Source: Bacillota bacterium
Lineage (GTDB): Bacteria > Bacillota > Clostridia > Christensenellales > CAG-138
Direction of reading: 5' to 3'
Assembly (NCBI GenBank): GCA_023395595.1
Contig: JAEWYO010000006.1
Span: forward strand, 1-53,462
DNA: 53,462 bases
Made by a program: the position numbers and the translations under genes. Numbering within the stretch: the first letter of the stretch is position 1; every line of letters starts with the position of its first letter. Positions 16,645 to 24,171 of the stretch are shown in pieces. The notes below the pieces were generated by a model, which did not search any database, was not told where the DNA came from, and saw only the letters and a list, made by a program, of their open reading frames with translations.

Positions 16645-17547
16645 TTAAAACGCTACTGCGCGGAGGCGTTCAACGAGCGCACCTGCCTCAGCCATAAATG
16701 TTTTCGAAAACGCCGCGTCATACTGCGGCGCGGGTGTGCGGAAGACCCGATCGTGCATCCCCAGCTCATGCAAAATGCACGCAAAACTCTGTAACAACCC
16801 CCGCCGCATGACCACCACACAGAGCGCGTTGAGGTCGCTCTGCAGTGCGAATGCCCGCTTGTAATCCCCCGCCTTAGCCGCGCGATAGATACCTGCGTAA
16901 GCCTTGGGAAACACCGTTGCCCACATGCCGATTCCACCATCCGCGCCGTGGATCACTGCGGGAGCCAGATATTCGTCCTTGCCGCTGAACACCGCGCAAC
17001 CCGCGGGTTTTTCCGCGATGAGCTGCTGGGTAAAGAAAAAGTCGTTGGTGGAGGACTTGATGCCGGTTACGCCCGGCACCGTCAGCGTCTCGAGCACGTT
17101 TTCAAGCGAGAAGCTCACGCCCGGCTGCGGCATGTAGTACAGGATCACGGGAATCTGTGCCGTCTCGCTCAGCGCGCGGTAATATTGCATCTGTTGCGGA
17201 TGGGAGGCTCCGGGGAGCGGGACGGTTGAGACCCCGTCCGCCCCGCTCTCGGCCGCGTGTTGTGCCAGTTCCAGCGCGTCGCGCATCGTGAAGGCACCCA
17301 CCTGCACAAGCGCGGATTTCCCGTGCTTGTGGCAGATGTCGATGCCGATCTCGGCTGCCGCTTTGCGCTCGGATACGCGCATCTTCATGCCGTCCCCCGT
17401 GCCGCCGCAGAGATATGCGCCGTCCAGCGGCTCGCCCATCCCTTGTTCGAGCATGTCGGCAAACGCTGTTTCTAAGAAACGATCCTGCGCGTCGCAGGGG
17501 GAGCAGGCGGGCACGAGTACGCCGCCTGTGACCGGCTTGAGAGACAT
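16645..17547 (-). CDS. DapA/NanA-family Schiff-base aldolase (dihydrodipicolinate synthase superfamily)
   Basis: 300 residues. The Schiff-base lysine is Lys164 in GVTGIKSSTND and the catalytic Tyr is Tyr138 in ILYYMPQPG. The usual GTTGE loop is replaced by GGTGDG (48-53), which argues against true DapA. Members catalyse aldol addition or cleavage with pyruvate-like keto acids (N-acetylneuraminate, KDG, dihydrodipicolinate). Start at 17547 is set by AAGGAG upstream; the longer open frame overlaps the DegT gene and is not family-like. It follows the DegT gene by 26 bases. Given its operon partners a catabolic lyase giving pyruvate plus an aldehyde is plausible, not shown. Confidence 0.87.
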   Translation of the reverse strand: MSLKPVTGGVLVPACSPCDAQDRFLETAFADMLEQGMGEPLDGAYLCGGTGDGMKMRVSERKAAAEIGIDICHKHGKSALVQVGAFTMRDALELAQHAAESGADGVSTVPLPGASHPQQMQYYRALSETAQIPVILYYMPQPGVSFSLENVLETLTVPGVTGIKSSTNDFFFTQQLIAEKPAGCAVFSGKDEYLAPAVIHGADGGIGMWATVFPKAYAGIYRAAKAGDYKRAFALQSDLNALCVVVMRRGLLQSFACILHELGMHDRVFRTPAPQYDAAFSKTFMAEAGALVERLRAVAF

Positions 17548-17573
17548 ATGTCCTGTTCTCCTTCTGCTCGCGC

Positions 17574-18812
17574 TTATTTCATCGCCTTGAGGTCGGCAAT
17601 GGCGTCCTTGATCGAATCCGCAATGGTCTCGATCACGTCGTCTTCCATGCCGCACCACATCGGAACGGAGAAGCTGTTGTCCCAGAATTTCTCGAGCACC
17701 GGGCAGTCATGATCGCCCTGTCCCATCTTCTGGAAGAGCGGGTAACGGTAGAGCGGATAATACTGCACGATGCTGCGGATGCCGTATTTCGTGGTCAGCA
17801 GGTCGAGCAGGTCGTTGCGATCCTTGCCAAACGCGCTGCCGTCAAAGTGCTGAATATACTGGTGGCGGACATGGCGATAACCTTCGGGAATCTTATTGAA
17901 GGTGATCTCCGGCACATCCTTGAGCAGCGCGCGGAGTTTGTCGTTCTGCGCGATGATCATATCCGAGAACTTCGTGAGGTTTTTGAGTTCCATGCTGCCG
18001 AGGGCGCACTGCGCCTCGCCGATGCAGAAGTTATTCGGCCAGAAGCCTTCGATATCCATGTCCACATTGCTCATCGCGGGCACCCAGTAACGCTCACGTG
18101 GGTAAGTAAAGCCGCAAACGCCGTTATGACGGATTCCGGGAACGAGCTTTGCGTCCTCGTCACTCTTGACGGTGAGCATTCCGCCTTCACCCAGCGTGGT
18201 CATGGTTTTTGCGCCGTGGAAGCTAAAGCAACCAAAGTCGCCAAAGGTGCCGACATGCTGGCCGTTGATGCGGGAATCCAATGCCTGTGCGCAGTCTTCG
18301 ACAACCTTGAGGTTGTGCTTCTTCGCCAGCGCCATGATGGCGGGCATGTCGCAGGGCATCCCCAGCAGATGGACGCAGACGATGGCTTTTGTCTTATTTG
18401 TGATCTTACGCTCGATGTCCTTGACGCTGACCACCCATGTTTCGGGATCGATATCCGACCAAACGATCTTTGCGCCCTCTTTGCCAAAGGGGATTGCAGA
18501 GGCGCAGAAGGTATAGGCGGGAATGATGACTTCATCGCCGGGCTTGATGCGGCAAAGCGTTGCGGCGAGGCTCAGCGCGTGGGTCGCGTTGGCGACGGCA
18601 AAGGCGTGGTTCGCGCCGGTGAAGGCCTTGAAGTCCGCCTGAAACTGCTCCTGCATCGCGCCCTGCGTCTGCCCCGGCACATCCCGCATCACGCGGACAA
18701 CTTCGGCAATCTCTTCCTCGGTGTAGGGGCGCTGACGTGCGGGAATGGAAACGCGATAGCCCGCGACCGCGCCGCGGCCGGAAGCGTCACCCGAAATAGC
18801 TTTGTTGGACAT
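17574..18812 (-). CDS. DegT/DnrJ/EryC1/StrS family PLP aminotransferase
   Basis: 412 residues. The PLP lysine is Lys202 in SFHGAKTMTTLGEGG and the pyridine-binding Asp is Asp173 in VEDCAQALDS. The family moves an amino group from glutamate or glutamine to keto sugars, keto-cyclitols or similar. The ATG at 18812 has TTGGAGGAA 9 bases upstream; the frame is open 57 codons further into the promoter region but codes for nothing family-like. First gene of a six-gene operon divergent from an AraC regulator. Close members act in aminosugar and aminocyclitol pathways (for example inosose aminotransferases), but the substrate cannot be assigned. Confidence 0.9.
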   Translation of the reverse strand: MSNKAISGDASGRGAVAGYRVSIPARQRPYTEEEIAEVVRVMRDVPGQTQGAMQEQFQADFKAFTGANHAFAVANATHALSLAATLCRIKPGDEVIIPAYTFCASAIPFGKEGAKIVWSDIDPETWVVSVKDIERKITNKTKAIVCVHLLGMPCDMPAIMALAKKHNLKVVEDCAQALDSRINGQHVGTFGDFGCFSFHGAKTMTTLGEGGMLTVKSDEDAKLVPGIRHNGVCGFTYPRERYWVPAMSNVDMDIEGFWPNNFCIGEAQCALGSMELKNLTKFSDMIIAQNDKLRALLKDVPEITFNKIPEGYRHVRHQYIQHFDGSAFGKDRNDLLDLLTTKYGIRSIVQYYPLYRYPLFQKMGQGDHDCPVLEKFWDNSFSVPMWCGMEDDVIETIADSIKDAIADLKAMK

Positions 18813-18852
18813 GGTTGTATTCCTCCAAATTTCTAAAAAATTGCAAGCAAAT

Positions 18853-18870
18853 GTGCGGAGGATTCCGCAC
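18853..18870 (-). repeat. Inverted repeat in the leader of the DegT operon
   Basis: GTGCGGA (18853-18859) and TCCGCAC (18864-18870) are perfect 7-bp arms around GGAT. It starts within a few bases of the predicted transcription start and lies 40 bases upstream of the DegT start codon. It could be an operator or a leader hairpin. Confidence 0.5.
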
Positions 18871-18881
18871 GCGATAGTTGT

Positions 18882-18911
18882 ATCATATCCGGCGGGGCAA
18901 CGGCTTGCCAT
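18882..18911 (-). promoter_or_regulatory. Predicted promoter of the DegT operon (weak -35)
   Basis: The minus strand has -10 TATGAT (18882-18887) and a poor -35 ATGGCA (18906-18911) with an 18-base spacer. A good -10 with a weak -35 fits an activator-dependent promoter, and an AraC-family gene is divergent from it. Confidence 0.5.
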
Positions 18912-18915
18912 GCCG

Positions 18916-18949
18916 AAACCGCGCGTGTTTTTTTTACTTCGCGCGGTTT
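18916..18949. repeat. Inverted repeat between the divergent AraC and DegT promoters
   Basis: AAACCGCGCG (18916-18925) and CGCGCGGTTT (18940-18949) are perfect 10-bp arms around a T-rich 14-base centre. It lies between the two predicted -35 boxes, where a regulator would act on both promoters. It has no proper U-tail in either direction and no upstream gene to terminate, so I read it as a candidate regulatory site. Confidence 0.5.
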
Positions 18950-18965
18950 TCATACCCGCCATGGC

Positions 18966-18996
18966 TTGACGCTTCCCGCCCACGACGCGCTATAAT
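18966..18996 (+). promoter_or_regulatory. Promoter of the AraC-family gene
   Basis: TTGACG (18966-18971) and a perfect TATAAT (18991-18996) are separated by 19 bases, slightly long. The transcript would start about 17 bases before the start codon at 19020. Confidence 0.6.
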
Positions 18997-19019
18997 GGAG
19001 GCGAAAGGGATTCACGCCG

Positions 19020-19949
19020 ATGGAACAGACAGCAAACAAGGAACAGGTGTTCACCGTGCGCGCATTTGCGGGCGATCTGCCCGTAGAGTGTTTTCTTTCC
19101 GCGCGCGGATTTTTAGAGGATCACAGCCTCGTGCGCCCTTCCTTTTCCGAAGACCACGTCCACGCAAGCTTTGAACTGCTGCTCTGCCGCAAAGGCAGTG
19201 GGTATCAGTTTATCGAAGGCGTTGCGCACGCCTATGCGGACGAATCCGTGTTTCTGCTCTCCCCATTTGTGACGCATGCGCACATCGGTAATCCCGACTC
19301 CGCCGAGGTGCGGTGTTCGATTCGCTTCATTCTTCCGGAGGCCGCCGCGTTCTCCGGCCGTTGCGAACCCGCGCTGGCCGCCGCGCTGGAGCGGCTGCGG
19401 CGCGAGCAATATGCCCAATTCTTTGCCGGAAAGCAGATTGTCCTGCTGGCGGATCTGCTTACAGAGGCGGTTTGTTCCGCCGAATCGTCCGCCCTGCTGG
19501 TGCTTGGCGGGCTTCTCTCCGCGCTGTTTTCGAGCGTGTTTGCGGAGCTGGTTCGCCTTTACGGCGGTGCAAAAGAGGGCGCGCTTCCGCGCCTCCGCGC
19601 CGAGAGCGATCCCGCAAGGCGGCTCATCATCGACAGCTTCTTTGGTCAGGCGCTGGATGGTTCCGCGCGGATTGAAGACCTCTGTGAGCAGGTACACATC
19701 AGCCCGAGCAGCCTCAACCGCGTGATTCGAGAGCTCTACGGCACCTCGTTTAAGCAAAAGCTGATCGAAGCGCGGGTTGCCTACATCAAATATTATCTGA
19801 AGTATACCGATCTGCCGATTCGCGCCGTTGCGGAAAAGACAGGGTTCTTGGAGGACAACAAGCTTTCGCTCTTTTTCAAGCAACACGCGGGACTTTCCCC
19901 GACGCAATACCGCCAGCGGGAGCGCACCACCCCGCCGGAGCCGGTGTAA
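19020..19949 (+). CDS. AraC family transcriptional regulator
   Basis: 309 residues. An N-terminal cupin-like sensor (~1-120, with FSEDHVHASFELLLCRKGSG) is followed by a helical linker and a C-terminal double helix-turn-helix (~210-305: IEDLCEQVHISPSSLNRVIRELYG and IRAVAEKTGFLEDNKLSLFFKQ, ending in the family signature SPTQYRQRE). It is divergent from the DegT operon and probably activates it when a ligand binds the cupin. The ATG at 19020 follows AAAGGGA. A terminator 15 bases past the stop makes it monocistronic. Confidence 0.88.
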   Translation: MEQTANKEQVFTVRAFAGDLPVECFLSARGFLEDHSLVRPSFSEDHVHASFELLLCRKGSGYQFIEGVAHAYADESVFLLSPFVTHAHIGNPDSAEVRCSIRFILPEAAAFSGRCEPALAAALERLRREQYAQFFAGKQIVLLADLLTEAVCSAESSALLVLGGLLSALFSSVFAELVRLYGGAKEGALPRLRAESDPARRLIIDSFFGQALDGSARIEDLCEQVHISPSSLNRVIRELYGTSFKQKLIEARVAYIKYYLKYTDLPIRAVAEKTGFLEDNKLSLFFKQHAGLSPTQYRQRERTTPPEPV

Positions 19950-19964
19950 CGAACATTTTCTACA

Positions 19965-19994
19965 AAAAAAGCAACCATGATTGGTTGCTTTTTT
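19965..19994. terminator. Bidirectional intrinsic terminator (AraC gene / DUF624 gene)
   Basis: AAAAAAGCAACCA (19965-19977) pairs with TGGTTGCTTTTTT (19982-19994) around a 4-base loop. A and T tracts on both sides serve both convergent transcripts. Confidence 0.92.
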
Positions 19995-20016
19995 GTCTGA
20001 AGCGCGAAGTTGCGCG

Positions 20017-20892
20017 TTATTCGACTATTCGTTCGCTCGCCATACCGATGTCCACCTTTGCGCCGGACATCTTGGCGTTGATGTGTTTCTCCAGCGCGCG
20101 GTTGGCAAACGCGGCGGAGACAAACCGTTCCAACGCGATGCCAAAGAGCGCAAAGTACGCCAGCCCAAGCACGACGATCAACCCCGAATAGGACGGAAGC
20201 AGCCACAGCAGCAACGCGATCAGCGCAACCGGCAGCAGATTGACGATCAGCGTGAGGAAACTCCTCGGCAGCTCCAGAAATGTCACCAGAAACGCGTTTT
20301 TGATGATCTGCCCGAACGAGAGGCGATACGTTACGAGAATGGTATAAACCACCTGCCGCATCAGCAGCGCGAAGATCACCACAAGCGCGATAAACCCAAA
20401 GAGCACATAATATCCGATGCCTGCGCTGTCACCGAGATTACCATAATAACGCAGCGCGCTATACGCGGCCAGCGGCATGAGCGCTTCGATCAGTGAAAAT
20501 CCCATCGCCTGCCAGAAGTTTCTGCGCATGCCGCCAAAGAGCGTTTGCCAGCGCATGCAGGGCTCCCCGCGCGACCAGTTTCGCATCAGCAGTGACAATC
20601 CCGCCAGCATCGGCCCCGTGAAGAAGAGGCAGACGGCAAGCCCCGTTAAGTAAGCCCCCATGAACGGCGCGGTTTGAAACGCCGCCGTCTCCTGCGCAAT
20701 CAGAGACTCGAGCGAGAGCTCCGTCCAGATGCTCATCGGCAGATAGAACACATAACAAACCAGATTGACTGCGAAAAACCAGCTCCAATAATTGGAAAAT
20801 GCCTGACGAAACAGTTCTTTTCGTGTCTTCGGGCGTTCCTGCGGCGGCAGATCTTCCAGCGGAGGTTTCGGGAAAAACAGATTTTTAAACAT
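20017..20892 (-). CDS. YesL-like DUF624 membrane protein
   Basis: 291 residues with about five to six hydrophobic segments (for example YWSWFFAVNLVCYVFYLP near 35 and GYYVLFGFIALVVIFALL near 158). The N-terminal MFKNLFFPKPPLEDLPP and the layout match the DUF624/YesL family, integral membrane proteins found next to LplB/YtcP sugar importers in Firmicutes; their function is unknown. I start at 20892, 8 bases inside the end of the LacI gene, because the longer frame begins with a basic stretch encoded within lacI. Co-transcribed with lacI and closed by the terminator at 19965-19994. Confidence 0.8.
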   Translation of the reverse strand: MFKNLFFPKPPLEDLPPQERPKTRKELFRQAFSNYWSWFFAVNLVCYVFYLPMSIWTELSLESLIAQETAAFQTAPFMGAYLTGLAVCLFFTGPMLAGLSLLMRNWSRGEPCMRWQTLFGGMRRNFWQAMGFSLIEALMPLAAYSALRYYGNLGDSAGIGYYVLFGFIALVVIFALLMRQVVYTILVTYRLSFGQIIKNAFLVTFLELPRSFLTLIVNLLPVALIALLLWLLPSYSGLIVVLGLAYFALFGIALERFVSAAFANRALEKHINAKMSGAKVDIGMASERIVE

Positions 20893-21991
20893 TCTTTTCG
20901 CGCTTTCTGCCCGCCGCGCCTTCGCGCGCGGGGCCCGTGGACGCGCGGACGACAAGCCGCGGCGAATACTCCACCTTGTTGATCACGGGCGGCAGCATCG
21001 CCTCGCTGAGCTCTCTTCTGCGCGCGGTGATTTGATCCACTGCGGCCTTGCAGCGCACCTGTAGATGGTGGTCGATGGTGGTCAGCTGCGGCGTGCAGAT
21101 TGCGGAGGTGAAGATATTATCAAACCCGCAGACGGAGAAATCACCGGGTACGTTGTAGCCACGCGCCTGAATTTCGTCGATGAGCCCGATGGCGGTCATG
21201 TCGTTGACGCCAATGATCGCGGTCGCCTTCACGCCGTGCTCCAGCGCCTGCCCCATGAGTCTGCGCCCGACGGCGTATTCATACGGCATCGCGTCCGGCA
21301 GCGCATCTGTCTCGGTCTGCGCTTCGGACGCCAGCAACTCCAGGCTGTCCTCGCCCAGCCCCTGCGCGCGCAAAAATGCGCGGATGCCCTCAAGGCGCTG
21401 CTGGCGCGCGAGGGTAAGCTGGTTAAACGGCGTTGAGACAAACAGAAACTTTCGGTGCCCCAGCGCGTAGAGATGCTCGGAGAGAATCTTGCCCGCGCGC
21501 TCGTTGCTCAGCTCAATCGAACAGATCGGCTGCTCCGCGCGCTTTTCGCCGATCAGCACGGAAGGCACGCTGTCGGCAACGTTTTCCACGATCTCCGGAA
21601 AGCTCGGCAAAAAGGTGAAGATCATGCCGTCGATGCGCGTCTTGAGAAACGTTTCCAAATAATAACGTTCCAGCTCCGGCTTTCTAAGCGTATTGCATAC
21701 GATCACGCAATAGCCGCAGGCATCGGCATAGCTCTCCACCGTCTGCACCAGCTCCGCATAAAACGGGTTGTTCAGCGTCGGCGTAAAGAGCAACAGGATG
21801 CCCGTGCGCGAGGACGGCGTGCGCTTCTTTCGCTTTGGCAGTGCATAGCCCAAATCCTTTGCCGCCTGCATGACGCGCTGCTTGGTCTCTTCATTAAAGA
21901 GCACCTTGTCGCTTTCGTTTAGGATGAGCGATACCGCCGACTGGGACACGCCCGCGCGAGCGGCGACATCCTGCGATGTGACTTTTTTCAT
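20885..21991 (-). CDS. LacI family transcriptional regulator
   Basis: 368 residues. The N-terminal helix-turn-helix is VTSQDVAARAGVSQSAVSLILN (~4-25), with the hinge ahead of residue 60. The rest is a periplasmic-binding-protein-like sensor (TGILLLFTPTLNNPFYAELV near 63, AIIGVNDMTAIGLIDEI near 257, DFSVCGFDN near 282). The strong promoter upstream carries a TAACTAATA site at the transcription start, and related sites lie at the pfkB, importer and oxidoreductase promoters. The protein is therefore the likely repressor of the whole sugar locus and of itself. The C-terminal tail is basic and runs past the sensor domain. Confidence 0.92.
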   Translation of the reverse strand: MKKVTSQDVAARAGVSQSAVSLILNESDKVLFNEETKQRVMQAAKDLGYALPKRKKRTPSSRTGILLLFTPTLNNPFYAELVQTVESYADACGYCVIVCNTLRKPELERYYLETFLKTRIDGMIFTFLPSFPEIVENVADSVPSVLIGEKRAEQPICSIELSNERAGKILSEHLYALGHRKFLFVSTPFNQLTLARQQRLEGIRAFLRAQGLGEDSLELLASEAQTETDALPDAMPYEYAVGRRLMGQALEHGVKATAIIGVNDMTAIGLIDEIQARGYNVPGDFSVCGFDNIFTSAICTPQLTTIDHHLQVRCKAAVDQITARRRELSEAMLPPVINKVEYSPRLVVRASTGPAREGAAGRKREKNV

Positions 21992-22020
21992 GCGATTATT
22001 ACCCCTTAAACCCAGAAATG

Positions 22021-22030
22021 CTAACTAATA
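22021..22030. promoter_or_regulatory. LacI-type operator half-site at the lacI start point
   Basis: CTAACTAATA, which reads TATTAGTTAG on the minus strand, lies just downstream of the predicted lacI +1 (near 22035). A second TATTAG on the minus strand is 9-10 bases upstream. It matches the TATTAGTTAA elements at the three other promoters of the locus. Confidence 0.55.
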
Positions 22031-22041
22031 ATACCTAATAA

Positions 22042-22070
22042 ATCATATCGGATTTTATGCGTATTGTCAA
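22042..22070 (-). promoter_or_regulatory. Promoter of lacI-DUF624
   Basis: The minus strand has a perfect -35 TTGACA (22065-22070), a 17-base spacer and -10 TATGAT (22042-22047). This is close to consensus sigma-A. Start predicted near 22035. Confidence 0.8.
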
Positions 22071-22173
22071 ACGCTTTCTGAAGGAAACTACGCTTTTTAC
22101 GCGATTTCAGCGATATTTTTTGCTGATAGAATAAAAAATCGCAAAGATAATACAAGTTGCAGCGATCATAATC

Positions 22174-22202
22174 TTGACTTTTATCCGCGATTTTGCTATT
22201 TT
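22174..22202 (+). promoter_or_regulatory. Promoter of pfkB-aldolase
   Basis: TTGACT (22174-22179) is followed after 17 bases by TATTTT (22197-22202). The start would be near 22209, just before the operator-like TATTAGTTAA. Confidence 0.65.
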
Positions 22203-22213
22203 ATTAATGTGAG

Positions 22214-22223
22214 TATTAGTTAA
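22214..22223. promoter_or_regulatory. LacI-type operator half-site at the pfkB start point
   Basis: TATTAGTTAA lies immediately after the predicted +1 of the pfkB operon, mirroring the site at lacI. The same 10-mer, read on the other strand as TTAACTAATA, occurs at 33204-33213 upstream of the importer. Confidence 0.6.
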
Positions 22224-22301
22224 GCCGTTTCTAGCCGCGTTGCAAGGTTAAAAGCAAAAATCGAGACCCGGCGCAGCCCATGCGCCCAAGGGAAACGCAA
22301 T

Positions 22302-23315
22302 ATGACAAACGCATGCAACGCGCAAACACAGCCCCGCACGAGCGGAACGATTTTCTCGCTTGGCGAGCTTTTGGTAGACCTCATCCCCGTAGAAGACGGT
22401 GGCCGGATTGAAAAAACAGGCGCCGTATTAAAGGTAGCCAGCGGAAGCGCTGGTATTTTCGCATGCGCTGTCGCCGCGCTTGGCGCAAGCAGCGGTTTTC
22501 TCGGCAAGGTCGGGAAGGACGCGCTCAGCCGCATGGTGTACCAAACCGTGCGCGAAGCCGGCGTGAACATGGATCATGTGGTCGTCTCGGACGAAGGGCA
22601 GATCGGCCTTGCGTTCATCGAGTATCTGCCGGATGGCAAACGCAACTATGAATATTACCGCTCCCGTTCGGTCGGCAGCCTGTATCGCGCGAGCGAACTG
22701 GACGCGGATGCACTCTGCGGCGCATTTGCGCTGCATTTTCCGGGCATGCTGCTAGATCTCACCCCGGAACTGCGCGAGGCGAGCCTCTTTGCCGCACGTG
22801 CGGCAAAAGAGAAGGGCGCGCTCTTGAGTTTTGACCCCAACATTCGCGCGGAGCTCAACAGCCGCGAGTCGCTGGAGCGCATGATCTCGGTGATTCGCAT
22901 GGCGGATATCATCGCCCCGACGCTTGCGGAAGGACAGATGATCACCGGCAAGACGAGCGTTGGCGATGTTCTGCGCGCGCTGCACGAGATGGGACCTGAC
23001 ATCATCGCCCTCACGCAGGACAAGGACGGCGCGGCGGTGAGTATCGCGGGTGAAGTCGCGCTCTGCGACGGAATCGACGTTCCCGTCATCGATCCGACCG
23101 GCGCGGGGGACACATTTGCCGCTGCGCTGGTGGTCGCGCTTCAGCGCGGCATGTCGCTTGCCGACATCGCACTGTTTTGCAACTGTGCGGGCACGCTTGT
23201 CGTCACCAAGCGCGGCGCAATCGGGCAGGCAATCCCGACACTCGACGCGGTCAACGCCCTAATGGCACAAAAACCGTGCCGCGTGAAGATCGTCCCGCTC
23301 AGCGAATTGGAATAA
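22302..23315 (+). CDS. PfkB family sugar kinase, 2-keto-3-deoxygluconate kinase-like
   Basis: 337 residues of the ribokinase fold. The N-terminal FSLGELLVDLIP is followed by the sugar-binding GSAGIFACAVAALG; LLSFDPNIR (175-182) and the PfkB signature DPTGAGDTFAAA (264-275), with catalytic Asp270, complete the active site. It phosphorylates a sugar or sugar acid with ATP. The downstream HpaI-type aldolase makes a 2-keto-3-deoxy acid kinase the best guess; fructokinase is the alternative. The ATG is preceded by AAGGGA. First gene of a two-gene operon with its own LacI-regulated promoter. Confidence 0.85.
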   Translation: MTNACNAQTQPRTSGTIFSLGELLVDLIPVEDGGRIEKTGAVLKVASGSAGIFACAVAALGASSGFLGKVGKDALSRMVYQTVREAGVNMDHVVVSDEGQIGLAFIEYLPDGKRNYEYYRSRSVGSLYRASELDADALCGAFALHFPGMLLDLTPELREASLFAARAAKEKGALLSFDPNIRAELNSRESLERMISVIRMADIIAPTLAEGQMITGKTSVGDVLRALHEMGPDIIALTQDKDGAAVSIAGEVALCDGIDVPVIDPTGAGDTFAAALVVALQRGMSLADIALFCNCAGTLVVTKRGAIGQAIPTLDAVNALMAQKPCRVKIVPLSELE

Positions 23316-23337
23316 TCCCAAACGGAGGAATACATAG

Positions 23338-24105
23338 ATGAATCTCAAACAACGTTTACGCTCCGGTGAGCATCTGCTGGGCACGATGGTGACCACGTTT
23401 GCCTCCGCCGATATGGCAAAACTTTTACAGCAATACGGCTTCGACTTTTTCATCATCGACTGTGAGCACGGCGCGTTCACGACGCGGGAAGTCGCAGACA
23501 TGATCGCCGTCGCCCGCGCGATCGGGTTGCCCGCGATGGTGCGCATCCCCGAAATGCGGCGCGAACACGCGCTGAAGTTCACCGAGATGGGAGCCGTCGG
23601 CTTACTCCTACCCAACACCGAGAGCGCGGAACAGGCGCAGATGCTGGTCGATTGCACCAAGTATGCACCGATGGGGCATAGAGGCGTTTCCCTCTCCCGC
23701 CCGCATACAGACTTTGCGAAGGTGGAAGGCCGCTCCTACATGGCACGCGCAAACGAGGAAAACATCCTGCTCTGCCAAATCGAGAGCCGCGCGGGCGTTG
23801 CCAATATCGACGAAATTCTCGCGGTGGACGGAATCGACGCAGCGTTGATCGGACCAAACGACATGACGCAGGACTACGGCAAGCTGGATCATTTCGGCGA
23901 TCCAGAGATCGTGGACGCAATCGGGAAAGTGGTCGCCTCCGCCAAAGCGCACGGAAAGTTCTCCGGCGCGCACTTCGGCGCTTCCGCTCCGCTGCTACCG
24001 TGGATTTCGCGCGGGATGCAGCTGAACATGTGGAGCAGTGACATTGGTCTCATGTCCCTCGGCGCTGCCGCCGGGCTCCCCGCCCTGCGAGACGCGGGAA
24101 AATAA
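23338..24105 (+). CDS. HpcH/HpaI-type class II aldolase (2-keto-3-deoxy acid aldolase)
   Basis: 255 residues. All the family's key residues are present at almost the same numbers as in HpaI: His44 in DCEHGAF, Arg69 in MVRIP, Glu149 in CQIESRAG and Asp175 in IGPNDM; Glu149 and Asp175 bind the metal. Such enzymes split 2-keto-3-deoxy sugar acids or 4-hydroxy-2-keto acids into pyruvate and an aldehyde (GarL, RhmA, HpaI). GGAGG is 9 bases upstream, and the gene lies 22 bases after the kinase. Together they fit the lower part of a sugar-acid pathway. Confidence 0.9.
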   Translation: MNLKQRLRSGEHLLGTMVTTFASADMAKLLQQYGFDFFIIDCEHGAFTTREVADMIAVARAIGLPAMVRIPEMRREHALKFTEMGAVGLLLPNTESAEQAQMLVDCTKYAPMGHRGVSLSRPHTDFAKVEGRSYMARANEENILLCQIESRAGVANIDEILAVDGIDAALIGPNDMTQDYGKLDHFGDPEIVDAIGKVVASAKAHGKFSGAHFGASAPLLPWISRGMQLNMWSSDIGLMSLGAAAGLPALRDAGK

Positions 24106-24117
24106 ACACACGCAAAC

Positions 24118-24141
24118 AAAAAAGGCCTCGCGGCCTTTTTT
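24118..24141. terminator. Bidirectional intrinsic terminator (aldolase / Asp-box protein)
   Basis: AAAAAAGGCC (24118-24127) pairs with GGCCTTTTTT (24132-24141) around TCGC. T's continue to 24143. It serves both the pfkB-aldolase transcript and the convergent six-gene operon. Confidence 0.92.
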
Positions 24142-24171
24142 TTGTTGCGCACTCAGCGCAAATGATTCGAA

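Larger units (their letters stand above)
21992..22301. promoter_or_regulatory. Divergent regulatory region between lacI and pfkB
   Basis: 310 bases without a gene, much richer in A+T than the flanking genes. It holds two outward promoters with LacI-type half-sites at each start point (listed separately). Between them lies an imperfect hairpin, 22110-22142, in which GCGAT-A-TTTTTT faces AAAAAATCGC. A partial cre-like sequence, GAAAGCG on the minus strand, overlaps the lacI -35 (22071-22077); it is only a half match to the consensus. Confidence 0.8.

Noticed and set aside
18916..18949. Intrinsic terminator between the AraC gene and the DegT operon
   Set aside because: The T-run is in the loop, not after the stem, and both flanking genes point away from it.
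22062..22078. cre site (CcpA) at the lacI promoter
   Set aside because: Only the GAAAGCG half matches; the other half breaks the consensus and the bases are explained by the -35 box.
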